Origin: Fibrobacter sp. UWB13
GTDB taxonomy: Bacteria; Fibrobacterota; Fibrobacteria; Fibrobacterales; Fibrobacteraceae
Assembly: GCF_900177805.1 (NCBI RefSeq)
Contig: NZ_FXAX01000005.1
Span: 1-64,000 of the forward strand
DNA: 64,000 bases
Direction of reading: 5' to 3'
In this document: in pieces, positions 1 through 9,568 of the stretch
How the letters are laid out: each line of letters starts with the position of its first letter
How positions within the stretch are numbered: position 1 is the first letter of the stretch
Program-made: the position numbers and the translations under genes
The notes under the pieces: generated by a model
What the model was told of the DNA's origin: nothing
Seen by the model: the letters and a program-made list of their open reading frames with translations, nothing else
Database searches by the model: none

Positions 1-51
1 TCTTTTGATTAATTGACTTCCAAGAAATTTTCTTGGGCCGTCACTAAGCAC
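1..51 (-). CDS. possible 5' end of a leftward gene, cut by the window edge
   Basis: A minus-strand frame stays open from a GTG at 49-51 to the left edge (17 codons, beginning MLSDGPRKFLGSQLIKR). An AAGGA element lies about nine bases upstream of the GTG. An ATG one base upstream in another frame closes after 14 codons and is less convincing. The fragment is too short to assign a family; a DciA/DUF721-like start is only a guess. The frame also stays open upstream of the GTG, so the true start is uncertain. Confidence 0.25.
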   Translation of the reverse strand, partial: MLSDGPRKFLGSQLIKR

Positions 52-363
52 ATCTCCGATTCCTTCAATCTTCCCGAAAGTCTCGCGGGCTTTCGTCTCT
101 CGTTCAGGTCGTTTTGGGCAACCCGTTCGAGGGTGAGACCAATTATAGAATTTTGAGGAATAAAAGCAAGGGGTCAGCGTAAAAAAAATTCACTTTTTTT
201 CACTTTTTTTGATAAAAACGGGTTGTATTCAGGTTCTATATCATGATATTCACATTCTATTCACTAATTTTTTAGGAGCGCTCCAAAAGAAAAAGGGCTA
301 TTTGCCCTTTTGAAGTCCATTTTTTGGAAAAAATTTTTTTGAGGAGCTCTAAAAACAGCCCTT
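52..363. other. intergenic region, no gene recognised
   Basis: This 312-base spacer lies downstream of miaA. Apart from the possible leftward gene start at 51 it holds no convincing ORF. Visible elements are a run with two 'ttcactttttt' copies near 189-210, a perfect palindrome GGAGCGCTCC near 274-283, and the terminator hairpin at 291-311. I see no tRNA, tmRNA or RNase P signature. Confidence 0.5.
288..311 (-). terminator. intrinsic terminator of miaA
   Basis: A perfect 8-bp stem AAAAGGGC/GCCCTTTT (291-298 with 304-311) surrounds a 5-base loop. On the minus strand it is followed by a T-rich run, and it lies about 50 bases past the miaA stop. Confidence 0.75.
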
Positions 364-1263
364 TTAGGGGATAACCACTCTATTTTGAATATATTCCAAA
401 GGGTTCTCACAGGTATCCAAGTCCAATTCCGTCGATTTAACCTGCCAACGGAACCACGTCAATTGCCTTTTGGCATAATTTCGTGTTTTTCGCTTGACAT
501 CTTCGAGAATCCATTCGACTTGATTGCCGTCATTTGCACACAAAAGTTCTTTATAGCCAAGCCCCTGCCAAGCTGGAGCATCTAACGGAACTGTTTTGGC
601 AAGTTCATGGATTTCGTCAAGCCAGCCATCCGCCATCATCTGGTCCACACGAGCATCAATTCGAGCATAGAGATTTTCGCGACTGCGGTTCAGCCAGAAC
701 ACAGGCAACGCCCCTATCCCGCCTTCTCGTTCCTTTTGCCAATCCGAGAGCTTGCGCCCCGTCAGTTGGAATACTTCCAATATGCGGATAATGCGTTGAA
801 CGTTGTTCAGTTCAACTTTTTCCATCGCTTCGGGGTCCGCCAGCTTTGCTTTTTCGTATAAAGTCTTACTCCCAAACTTAGCAGCATCGTCTTCAAAAGA
901 CTTACGCACAGATTCATCGATTTTGGGTATCTGCGGAAGTCCAAGCATCAGGGATTGAAGATAAAGTCCAGTACCGCCCACCAAGATATAGTTTTGGTTC
1001 GGATTACCAGCCATTAGACTTTTCACATTTGCGCAAAAGTCGCCCGCCGAAAACACCTTGCGCGGATCCAGAAAATCCACCAAGTGGTGCTTAACCCTAG
1101 CCAAGTCAGCATGAGACGGCTGAGCCGTTCCAATAGCAAAGCCCTTGTATATCTGACGGGAATCTACGCCGATGATTTCGGCATTAAAACGTTCCGCCAG
1201 TTCCAGTGAAAGGCGAGACTTGCCAACACCGGTAGCTCCAACAAGTGCAAATAGAATAGGCAT
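364..1263 (-). CDS. miaA: tRNA dimethylallyltransferase MiaA
   Basis: Transfers a dimethylallyl group from DMAPP to the N6 of A37 in tRNAs that read codons starting with U, the first step of ms2i6A synthesis. The 299-residue protein opens MPILFALVGATGVGKS with a P-loop at residues 9-16. The family's DSRQIYKG and 'GTAQPS' segments follow, then 'LVGGTGLYLQSL' and the C-terminal 'RNYAKRQLTWFR' tRNA-binding stretch. Length is normal for the family. I chose the ATG at 1261-1263 because the P-loop then sits in its usual place; a longer in-frame start at 1311 adds a Phe/Tyr-rich stretch not typical of MiaA and would overlap the divergent neighbour. The gene is divergent from the next one, with about 30 bases between the starts. 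Confidence 0.96.
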   Translation of the reverse strand: MPILFALVGATGVGKSRLSLELAERFNAEIIGVDSRQIYKGFAIGTAQPSHADLARVKHHLVDFLDPRKVFSAGDFCANVKSLMAGNPNQNYILVGGTGLYLQSLMLGLPQIPKIDESVRKSFEDDAAKFGSKTLYEKAKLADPEAMEKVELNNVQRIIRILEVFQLTGRKLSDWQKEREGGIGALPVFWLNRSRENLYARIDARVDQMMADGWLDEIHELAKTVPLDAPAWQGLGYKELLCANDGNQVEWILEDVKRKTRNYAKRQLTWFRWQVKSTELDLDTCENPLEYIQNRVVIP

Positions 1264-1293
1264 GCGCTCAATGTAGTTATATTTATAGGTGAA

Positions 1294-2412
1294 ATGATAA
1301 AACTTAAACACATTGTCGCTCTTTTTTTCGCATTGGGGATTTTCGCCGGTTTGTCATATTACCTAAACAACCAGGATAGGGCATTCCAGATTCTCGAAAA
1401 GCTCGAAGAATCCGCAAACGTGCATGAAGACGAAGAAACTCTTGTCGAAAACGACACCTTACCTTTCGAACAGAGATTGAAAGATGAGATTAAAGTCATC
1501 TCGTCTAGTTACTCGAAACGCAGCAAACGTGATGTCTGGACTCTCGCCCGTGGAAAGACGATTGTCGTGTACCTTCTGCAAGCGCAAAAATTTGTACAAA
1601 AGCGTGGCGGAAAAATTCTTTTGATGGAAGAAATCACCGAGAACCCGAACGCCTACCAATCTGCAAAGGTAGACATGTTGACACCCAAAGGCGATTCCCT
1701 CCACTTGATTCTCCAAATATCGGACAATATCTTTATGAACAACGCATCGCTTATGAACGTTGCGTTTCAAGCTATAAACTCAACAAACTTAACACCTGAA
1801 ATCATCGCCAAGCTAAACAATCTCGATTATCCATTTGATTTGTTGATCCCCCCATTTGGTCTAAACGAAGAGTTCTACAAAAGTTTAGACAAAATCCACA
1901 ACAAAGAAATCGTCTTGTGGCTTGTCATGGAATCGACCAAACTAGACAAGCGTCATAACAAGTTACGCCCTCTCCGCATCCATCATACAGCAGAGCAAAT
2001 CGAAGAGATTATCAACGCCGCAAAAAAGAATCTTCCAAGCGCCACCGGTATCGCAACACGTTATGGCGAACAGGCGGTCAAACACAAACAACTTATGCAG
2101 GCGATTCTAAAGCCGACAAAAAGGCAGAACTTGTGGTTTATGGACTTATCGATGGAAGACAGAACCGTCGTTCCACAAACCTGCAAAGACCTCAATATCA
2201 CATGTAAAATTGCATTCCCTTACAATCCGGACAACAGCTCTATCGAGGACTACGTCCACCAGAAACTCAGGGAAGCGCCCAAAAGCGGAACATCTGTAAT
2301 GATCATCCCGCTGACAGAACAAAATTTGTCTAAAATTGAGGATATTTCCAAGAAAGCAGCCAAGCAAGGAACTACCCTCGTAGACCTTTCAACTTTATTC
2401 AATTCTAAATAG
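1294..2412 (+). CDS. YibQ-like divergent polysaccharide deacetylase family protein (tentative)
   Basis: A 372-residue protein with one N-terminal membrane segment (about residues 6-24), a charged linker rich in Glu, and a globular C-terminal half. That half has the layout of the divergent polysaccharide deacetylase (YibQ, PF04748) fold: an 'ISDNIFMNNA' strand, a 'YPFDLLIPPFG' segment, a 'VLWLVME' strand, then 'ATGIATRYGEQAV', 'LWFMDLSM' and 'VMIIPLTEQNL'. The family is anchored in the periplasm and usually sits near murein hydrolases; its reaction is not settled. The metal-binding residues of true NodB deacetylases are not obvious here. It precedes pdxJ by nine bases and is probably cotranscribed with it. 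Confidence 0.5.
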   Translation: MIKLKHIVALFFALGIFAGLSYYLNNQDRAFQILEKLEESANVHEDEETLVENDTLPFEQRLKDEIKVISSSYSKRSKRDVWTLARGKTIVVYLLQAQKFVQKRGGKILLMEEITENPNAYQSAKVDMLTPKGDSLHLILQISDNIFMNNASLMNVAFQAINSTNLTPEIIAKLNNLDYPFDLLIPPFGLNEEFYKSLDKIHNKEIVLWLVMESTKLDKRHNKLRPLRIHHTAEQIEEIINAAKKNLPSATGIATRYGEQAVKHKQLMQAILKPTKRQNLWFMDLSMEDRTVVPQTCKDLNITCKIAFPYNPDNSSIEDYVHQKLREAPKSGTSVMIIPLTEQNLSKIEDISKKAAKQGTTLVDLSTLFNSK

Positions 2413-2420
2413 GAGAGCCT

Positions 2421-3149
2421 ATGTCTATCAAACTCGGTGTAAACGTGGACCATATTGCAACAATCCGTGAAGCCCGTAAAGGCAAGGAACCTGACCCGGT
2501 TGCAGCAGCCATGATTGCAGAACTCGCCGGTTGCAATGGGATTACAGCACATCTCCGTGAAGACAAGCGCCACATCCAGGACCGCGACATCAGGCTCCTC
2601 CGCGGAACAGTGACCACTAAGTTGAATTTGGAAATGGCACCGACACAGGCAATGGTGCAGTTCGCCATCAACCGCCAACCTGACATGGTAACGCTCGTGC
2701 CGGAAGTCCACACGGAACTTTCCACCGAAGACGGTTTGAACGTTTCTGCAAAGATTGATGAACTTGCAAAGTGCATCATGACGCTTAGAAACAACGATAT
2801 CCAGGTGAGCGTGTTCATCGATGCCGAAACGGAACAGGTCAAGGCAGCCAAGAAGGTCGGCGCAAACTATGTGGAATTCAACACCGGCAAATACGCAACA
2901 GCATTTGAACTCGGCAGCCGCGAAGAAGTCGACCGTGAAATTTCTGCACTGCAGGATATGACGGTTCTCGCCCACAAGTATGGCTTAAACGTACTCGCCG
3001 GTCGTGGACTCAACTACAGAAACGTAGAAGCGGTTGCACAGATTGACGGCATTGACGAAATCATCATCGGTCACAGCATCGTGAGCCGCGCCGCACTCGT
3101 TGGCATGGAACGCGCTGTAAAAGAAATGATCGAAGCAATCAGAAGTTAG
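2421..3149 (+). CDS. pdxJ: pyridoxine 5'-phosphate synthase PdxJ
   Basis: Condenses 1-deoxy-D-xylulose 5-phosphate with 3-amino-2-oxopropyl phosphate to make pyridoxine 5'-phosphate (DXP-dependent vitamin B6 pathway). The 242-residue TIM-barrel protein begins MSIKLGVNVDHIATIREAR. It has the active-site block HLREDKRHI at about residues 44-52 (with R50), the 'VTLVPE' strand, the 'FNTGKYA' segment and the C-terminal 'IIGHSIVSRA' phosphate-binding stretch. The RBS AGGAGAG lies just upstream. Its TAG stop is also the first unit of a heptanucleotide repeat array. It converges on truA. Confidence 0.96.
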   Translation: MSIKLGVNVDHIATIREARKGKEPDPVAAAMIAELAGCNGITAHLREDKRHIQDRDIRLLRGTVTTKLNLEMAPTQAMVQFAINRQPDMVTLVPEVHTELSTEDGLNVSAKIDELAKCIMTLRNNDIQVSVFIDAETEQVKAAKKVGANYVEFNTGKYATAFELGSREEVDREISALQDMTVLAHKYGLNVLAGRGLNYRNVEAVAQIDGIDEIIIGHSIVSRAALVGMERAVKEMIEAIRS

Positions 3150-3245
3150 TCACTAGCAGCTAGTCATTGGTTATTAGTCATATCATCGCGCCAAAGGCGC
3201 CAAACTTTAAAACTAAAGACCAAGAGCCAATGACCAACAACTAAA
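3147..3245. repeat. inverted pair of heptanucleotide repeat arrays
   Basis: Five tandem 7-mers run from 3147 (TAGTCAC, TAGCAGC, TAGTCAT, TGGTTAT, TAGTCAT). Five more in the opposite orientation run from 3211 to 3245 (AACTAAA, GACCAAG, AGCCAAT, GACCAAC, AACTAAA). The spacer between contains GGCGCC-type short palindromes. The pair fills the whole gap between the convergent pdxJ and truA genes, and pdxJ's stop is the first unit. Confidence 0.8.
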
Positions 3246-3246
3246 A

Positions 3247-3999
3247 TCAATAATCCCTATATTCCACGTTTTCGAGGACAAGCCCCTGCGGGGGCGCCCA
3301 CGTGCGTTCGCCTTTGAACTTTTTCTCGAAAATCTGGTTGACCGTTCCTTCAGGATAACGGCCTCGACCAATATCAAAAAGCGTCCCGACCATCGCACGT
3401 ACCTGGCGGTGCAAGAAGCGGTTCCCTTTGATGTGGAACATACAGCTCCAGTCATTCAAGCGTTCCAGGCGGAATTCGCTCAACGTGCAAAGCGTCGATT
3501 TTCCATCATTACGCGGGATGCAAAAATCAATAAAGTCGTGTTCGCCAAGGAATGACTGAGCCTCGCGACCCATCGCATCGATATCCAGATTCAGCGAACC
3601 GCACTCCCAGCCAAAGTCACGCATCAGCGCCACCGGGCGCGTAAATATCGTGTACTGGTAATAACGTAAAACAGCATCATAGCGGGCATTGAAGTCCGGT
3701 GCACAAGGCTCTAAATCGCGAATGCGAATCAAGCGTTTGGTAAGTCCGTTCACAGAACGGACAACCTTCTGCGGGTCTAGTTCACCATCAAAATCAAAGT
3801 GGACACACTGGCCGCGGGCATGAACCCCCGTATCCGTTCGACCCGCCCCCACCACGCGGATGGGCGCACGTAACGCCGTAGACAACGCCTCTTCGAGCGT
3901 TGACTGCACAGTTACAAAGCGGAGCTTGCCGCCACAATTTTGTTCTTGCCAGCCGTAAAAGGCGCTGCCTAAATATTCGCAACGAAAGCGGTAACGCAT
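3247..3999 (-). CDS. truA: tRNA pseudouridine(38-40) synthase TruA
   Basis: Converts uridines 38-40 in the tRNA anticodon arm to pseudouridine. The 250-residue protein starts MRYRFRCEYLGSAFYGWQ and carries the catalytic-Asp motif GAGRTDTGVHARGQ (D56). Later come the family segments 'FNARYDAVLRYYQY', 'HDFIDFC' and 'FLHRQVRAMVGTLFDIG'. Its ATG overlaps the TAA of the upstream membrane-protein gene by one base (TAATG), so translation is probably coupled. The TGA stop lies immediately beside a heptamer array. Confidence 0.96.
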   Translation of the reverse strand: MRYRFRCEYLGSAFYGWQEQNCGGKLRFVTVQSTLEEALSTALRAPIRVVGAGRTDTGVHARGQCVHFDFDGELDPQKVVRSVNGLTKRLIRIRDLEPCAPDFNARYDAVLRYYQYTIFTRPVALMRDFGWECGSLNLDIDAMGREAQSFLGEHDFIDFCIPRNDGKSTLCTLSEFRLERLNDWSCMFHIKGNRFLHRQVRAMVGTLFDIGRGRYPEGTVNQIFEKKFKGERTWAPPQGLVLENVEYRDY

Positions 4000-5021
4000 T
4001 AGTTACCTGCTTCTACAGCTTCCTTGATAACAGCCTCGACCTTAGCCTGAGGAATCTTCAACTTCGAAGCAATAGCCGAAGCCGGGAAACCTCTGCGAGA
4101 CATCTGCAAAATCTTGCTGTTTACCGAAGATTCGCGATCAAAGCGGTTCATCTCAAGCGGATGAGCCACAGCTGTTGCAACAACTTCGGGCTTTGGCGCA
4201 GCTGCCGGAGCTGCAGGCTTTACCCTCGTGCGGTCATGATGCAGCACATCAGAAAGCGATTGCATTGCAGAGGTAATGCGTTCTCTAGCCGTCGGACGGA
4301 GAACCGTTCTACCGTTAAACGGAGACGTTAAAATTCGATTTTCAGGAACGCCATGTTCATCTTCGAAAGCAGCCTTCGTGGCGTTCACGTTCGAAGCATT
4401 TGCGTTGGACGCATTCAAGTTCGTTGCACTCTGATCGACAGGATTTGCACCTGCGGCAGCCTTTGTCTGAAGAGCCATCGTTTCACGACGCTTTGCGGCA
4501 AATTCTTCGGCTTCATCAATAATTGACTTTTTAGGGGCATGGACACGCGGAGTAAGGACCGTTTCTGTATCATCCACAGAAGGCATCTCCCCAGTCTCTC
4601 TCGATTTTGCAAGAGCTTCCATCATGCGAGTTTCAACAATTTTCTTGCGGTGGATAAGCACAAGCACGAGAATCACGGAGCAAAGGAGCACGGCAAGAGT
4701 TCCACCGATAATCCAGAGCCAAACGCCGCCAGAGAAGCCGCCCACATTTTCTTCCGGAGCTTCAGCTTCATCAGCCGTATTGGTGCGCATCGCCGAAAGG
4801 TCTTCCCATGCGTTAGAAAGTTCGTCGCGGATTTTCACCTGGGCATCGACATTGCCCTGAGAATTCCACAGCGCCACCTCCAAGGAATCAATTTTTGCGC
4901 GCGTCTGCATGTACCGGCTAACGTCAAAAGAGGAGGACGAGCCAGAAAAATCAACCTTGATGTATACAATTAAGGCGCAAGCCAAGACAAAAAGAACAAC
5001 TGGAGCAGCGTATTTCTTCAT
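3999..5021 (-). CDS. membrane protein with two TM segments and a C-terminal helix-turn-helix-like end; function unknown
   Basis: A protein of about 340 residues if the ATG at 5019-5021 is used (MKKYAAPVVLF...). A longer in-frame start at 5210 would add a poorly structured leader. TM1 spans about residues 4-22 and TM2 about 100-123, with a probable coiled segment between. A long linker rich in Ala and Asn follows (NLNASNANASNVNATKA). The last 40 residues ('SKILQMSRRGFPASAIASKLKIPQAKVEAVI') look like a small helix-turn-helix, as found at the end of several DUF-type bacterial membrane proteins. It overlaps truA by one base at its stop. I do not recognise the family. Confidence 0.7.
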   Translation of the reverse strand: MKKYAAPVVLFVLACALIVYIKVDFSGSSSSFDVSRYMQTRAKIDSLEVALWNSQGNVDAQVKIRDELSNAWEDLSAMRTNTADEAEAPEENVGGFSGGVWLWIIGGTLAVLLCSVILVLVLIHRKKIVETRMMEALAKSRETGEMPSVDDTETVLTPRVHAPKKSIIDEAEEFAAKRRETMALQTKAAAGANPVDQSATNLNASNANASNVNATKAAFEDEHGVPENRILTSPFNGRTVLRPTARERITSAMQSLSDVLHHDRTRVKPAAPAAAPKPEVVATAVAHPLEMNRFDRESSVNSKILQMSRRGFPASAIASKLKIPQAKVEAVIKEAVEAGN

Positions 5022-5393
5022 GCCCGAAAATTTAGCAATAAAACCCTTTTCGTTATCAAAGTTTGACACTGAACAAAACCTCTTTTTTACATACCTAATA
5101 TTAATTGTAGCAAATTTACAACACAGCATTGAGAACTTCACAACACTTTTCAACACGAATATGACAAAAAACACATTATAGAGCCAAACTTTAAATACCT
5201 TTATGTTCAAGAACTCTTTGTTCTCCTCCTAACCCCAAAAGAAACACTTTAGCCCCAACAGCTAAAGTGTTTTTTCGTTTTTATCACCTTTGAGCCCCCT
5301 ATCATTCCAATTTATACGGTCAATAATTGCACTTTTTCGCTTGCAATTGCACCAAACACGACTTTTTGCGAAAAGTTTTTATAGTTTCAAGCT
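5022..5393. other. 372-base divergent intergenic region
   Basis: The region separates the leftward membrane-protein gene from the rightward OLD-family gene. It is AT-rich and I found no supported ORF. It contains the strong hairpin terminator at 5244-5275 and, just before the OLD gene, two nearby 'aattgcac' copies (about 5322-5353) that could belong to its promoter. A TTGACA hexamer near 5065 has only a poor -10 partner. Confidence 0.5.
5244..5275 (+). terminator. strong intrinsic terminator with no obvious gene upstream
   Basis: A perfect 10-bp stem ACACTTTAGC/GCTAAAGTGT (5244-5253 with 5261-5270) has a 7-base loop and is followed on the plus strand by TTTTT and a T-rich run. The plus strand upstream has no recognised gene, so it may end a small RNA or act as a barrier in front of the OLD gene. 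Confidence 0.65.
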
Positions 5394-7172
5394 ATGCAAC
5401 CACAAGCACTTAGATTGTCCCGCATTACGATTTCGAATCTCCGCTCTATCCAGCGCGAGACTTTTCCGCTTAGTGATTTTACCGCCCTTATCGGCTACAA
5501 CAACGCCGGAAAAACGAATATCTTGATGGGAATCCGCTGGTTGCTTGCCAATTTCTCGCTGGACATCTCGTATTTTGATGACCCGAACCACCCCGTAGAA
5601 GCGGAAGGGCTTTTTGAGGGCATAACCGAGCAGGTTTTGAACCGTCTTGGAGAAGAAAAAGCAGCCGAAGTAGAGCCGTTCCTCTCGGGAACAACGCTCC
5701 GCGTCAAGAAAGTGCAGCGAATCCCGGGTGAACTCCCCGGCAATATTGAATTTTGGGCATTCTGCCCGCCAAACGGCAAGCGCAAAGGCAAAGACTGGGT
5801 ACGCGTCAATGACAAGTTTACCGCAGCCTTTAATCGCATGTTCCCGGAATCCATCGCTATTTGGGATTTTGAGGGGAACCAAGCCTACACCAAGCTCATG
5901 CACGAGATTTTCAAGCCACTGGAACGCAGGTTTGGTGGCGAATTGAGCCAGGTCATCGAGCAATTTACGGAACTGCTCTCCCCCGGAAGCGACTGCCAGG
6001 CCGAAGAAATCAAGGCTTTCGATAAAGAAGTCAACTCGGCACTCCGTCCGCTTTTCCCAAGTGTTCGCGTGGAGCTCGACATTCCCGTGCCGACTCTCGA
6101 GACATTCCTCAAAAGCGCAACGATTAAAGTCGTTGATGAAGATGATGGTTTTGAACGCGATATTTCGCGCATGGGTGCCGGTTCGCAACGAGCCATCCAG
6201 ATGGCGCTTGTCCGCTACCTTGCTGAAATCAAGAAGCACCATAACAATCATTACCTGAGCCGCAAACTTTTATTGATTGATTCGCCGGAACTTTTTTTGC
6301 ACCCGCAAGCAGTTGAGCTCGTGCGCGTGGCTTTGAAGAACCTTTCGAACGAAGGCTATCAAGTCGTCTTTGCAACGCATTCCGCACAGATGGTCACAAG
6401 CGAAGACGTGAGCACGTCTCTCTTGATTCGCAAGAACAGAGAACGCGGCACATTCATGCGCAAGCGAATGGAAGATGCCGTTCGCCAAGTCGTGAAAGAT
6501 GCACCGAGCCAGCTGCAAATGCTGTTTAGTTTGTCTAACAGCAATGAACTTTTGTTTGCCGACTACGTGCTGCTCACCGAAGGTAAAACGGAATGGCGTG
6601 TGCTACCCGCCCTTTTCGAGCGCATTACCGGGCAATCTTTTGCACTTATTAAATGTGCGCTCGTGCGTCAAGGCGGCGTAAGCAACACCCGCAAGAGTAT
6701 GCAGGTTTTGAGCGCCATGGACATTCCCGTGCGCGCCATTGTCGATTTGGACTACGCATTTACCACAGCAACACGCGACGGATTTTTAAGCGCCAATGAC
6801 CCGGACATTACAGAATGCCGCAACTTGTTCCGCGAACTCGCTTGCCACAACCATTTGCGTTTGGTAAACGGTCTCCCTGTCAACAAGCACAGCAATATCA
6901 GCGCTTCTACAGCGTACGCGATGATGGCATCTATGCCAGAAGCCGAACGCCCCATCCGCAACATTCACAACAAACTCTGCGAGCAAGGCATTTGGGTCTG
7001 GACGAGAGGCGCAATTGAAGAACACCTCGGACTGAACGGCAAAAACGAAATGGTGTGGCGCAATTTTATTGAACGCAGCAAGTCCAAGAACTTTGTACAG
7101 ACGCTCCCCGACTACGATGGCATTGAAGCCTTGTGCCAATGGATTATCAACGGGAGCCGCGGGCAGATTTAA
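5394..7172 (+). CDS. OLD-family ATP-dependent endonuclease (AAA ATPase plus TOPRIM)
   Basis: A 592-residue protein. An SMC/RecF-like ATPase half has a P-loop GYNNAGKTN at residues 34-42, a 'GAGSQRAIQMA' signature-like segment, Walker B 'LLLIDSPELFLHP' at about 289-301, and the switch His in 'VVFATHSAQM'. A TOPRIM half follows with 'VLLTEGKTEW' (Glu near 395) and 'VDLDYAF' (Asp pair near 447). This is the layout of Class 1 OLD nucleases such as P2 Old, which cleave DNA and act in phage exclusion or repair. No gajB-like helicase or other defence gene lies beside it, so it appears to stand alone. The SD sequence is weak. Confidence 0.85.
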   Translation: MQPQALRLSRITISNLRSIQRETFPLSDFTALIGYNNAGKTNILMGIRWLLANFSLDISYFDDPNHPVEAEGLFEGITEQVLNRLGEEKAAEVEPFLSGTTLRVKKVQRIPGELPGNIEFWAFCPPNGKRKGKDWVRVNDKFTAAFNRMFPESIAIWDFEGNQAYTKLMHEIFKPLERRFGGELSQVIEQFTELLSPGSDCQAEEIKAFDKEVNSALRPLFPSVRVELDIPVPTLETFLKSATIKVVDEDDGFERDISRMGAGSQRAIQMALVRYLAEIKKHHNNHYLSRKLLLIDSPELFLHPQAVELVRVALKNLSNEGYQVVFATHSAQMVTSEDVSTSLLIRKNRERGTFMRKRMEDAVRQVVKDAPSQLQMLFSLSNSNELLFADYVLLTEGKTEWRVLPALFERITGQSFALIKCALVRQGGVSNTRKSMQVLSAMDIPVRAIVDLDYAFTTATRDGFLSANDPDITECRNLFRELACHNHLRLVNGLPVNKHSNISASTAYAMMASMPEAERPIRNIHNKLCEQGIWVWTRGAIEEHLGLNGKNEMVWRNFIERSKSKNFVQTLPDYDGIEALCQWIINGSRGQI

Positions 7173-7189
7173 ATTTTCACAGCGAAGCA

Positions 7190-7228
7190 AAAAAAAGGGA
7201 GTGCGCATTTCTGCGACACTCCTTTTTT
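7190..7228. terminator. bidirectional terminator between the OLD gene and icd
   Basis: A GGAGTG/CACTCC stem (7198-7203 with 7217-7222) encloses an inner CGCA...TGCG pairing. It is flanked by A7 on the left and T6 on the right, so it can work for both convergent genes. Confidence 0.75.
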
Positions 7229-7231
7229 AAT

Positions 7232-7280
7232 GTCTTGGATCCTATCGCTACGCTCCAGGATGACAAAGTCCGGGGTGACA
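7232..7280. repeat. dispersed palindromic repeat (GGATCC...GGATGACA type)
   Basis: A copy of the element whose reverse strand reads TGTCATCCTG-GAGCG..., followed by a second 'CCGGGGTGACA' end. Related copies lie at 22672-22700, 29659-29710 and 31665-31723. This one fills the space between the terminator and the icd stop. Confidence 0.65.
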
Positions 7281-7282
7281 TT

Positions 7283-9517
<2,235 letters not shown>

Positions 9518-9568
9518 CTAAGATAGAAAATAGCTCATGGGAGTTAAGTTCTAAATCCTAGAAATAGG

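Noticed and set aside
1-180. A structured RNA such as tmRNA, RNase P RNA or 6S RNA
   Set aside because: None of the conserved segments of these RNAs is visible, and the region also contains an open leftward frame.
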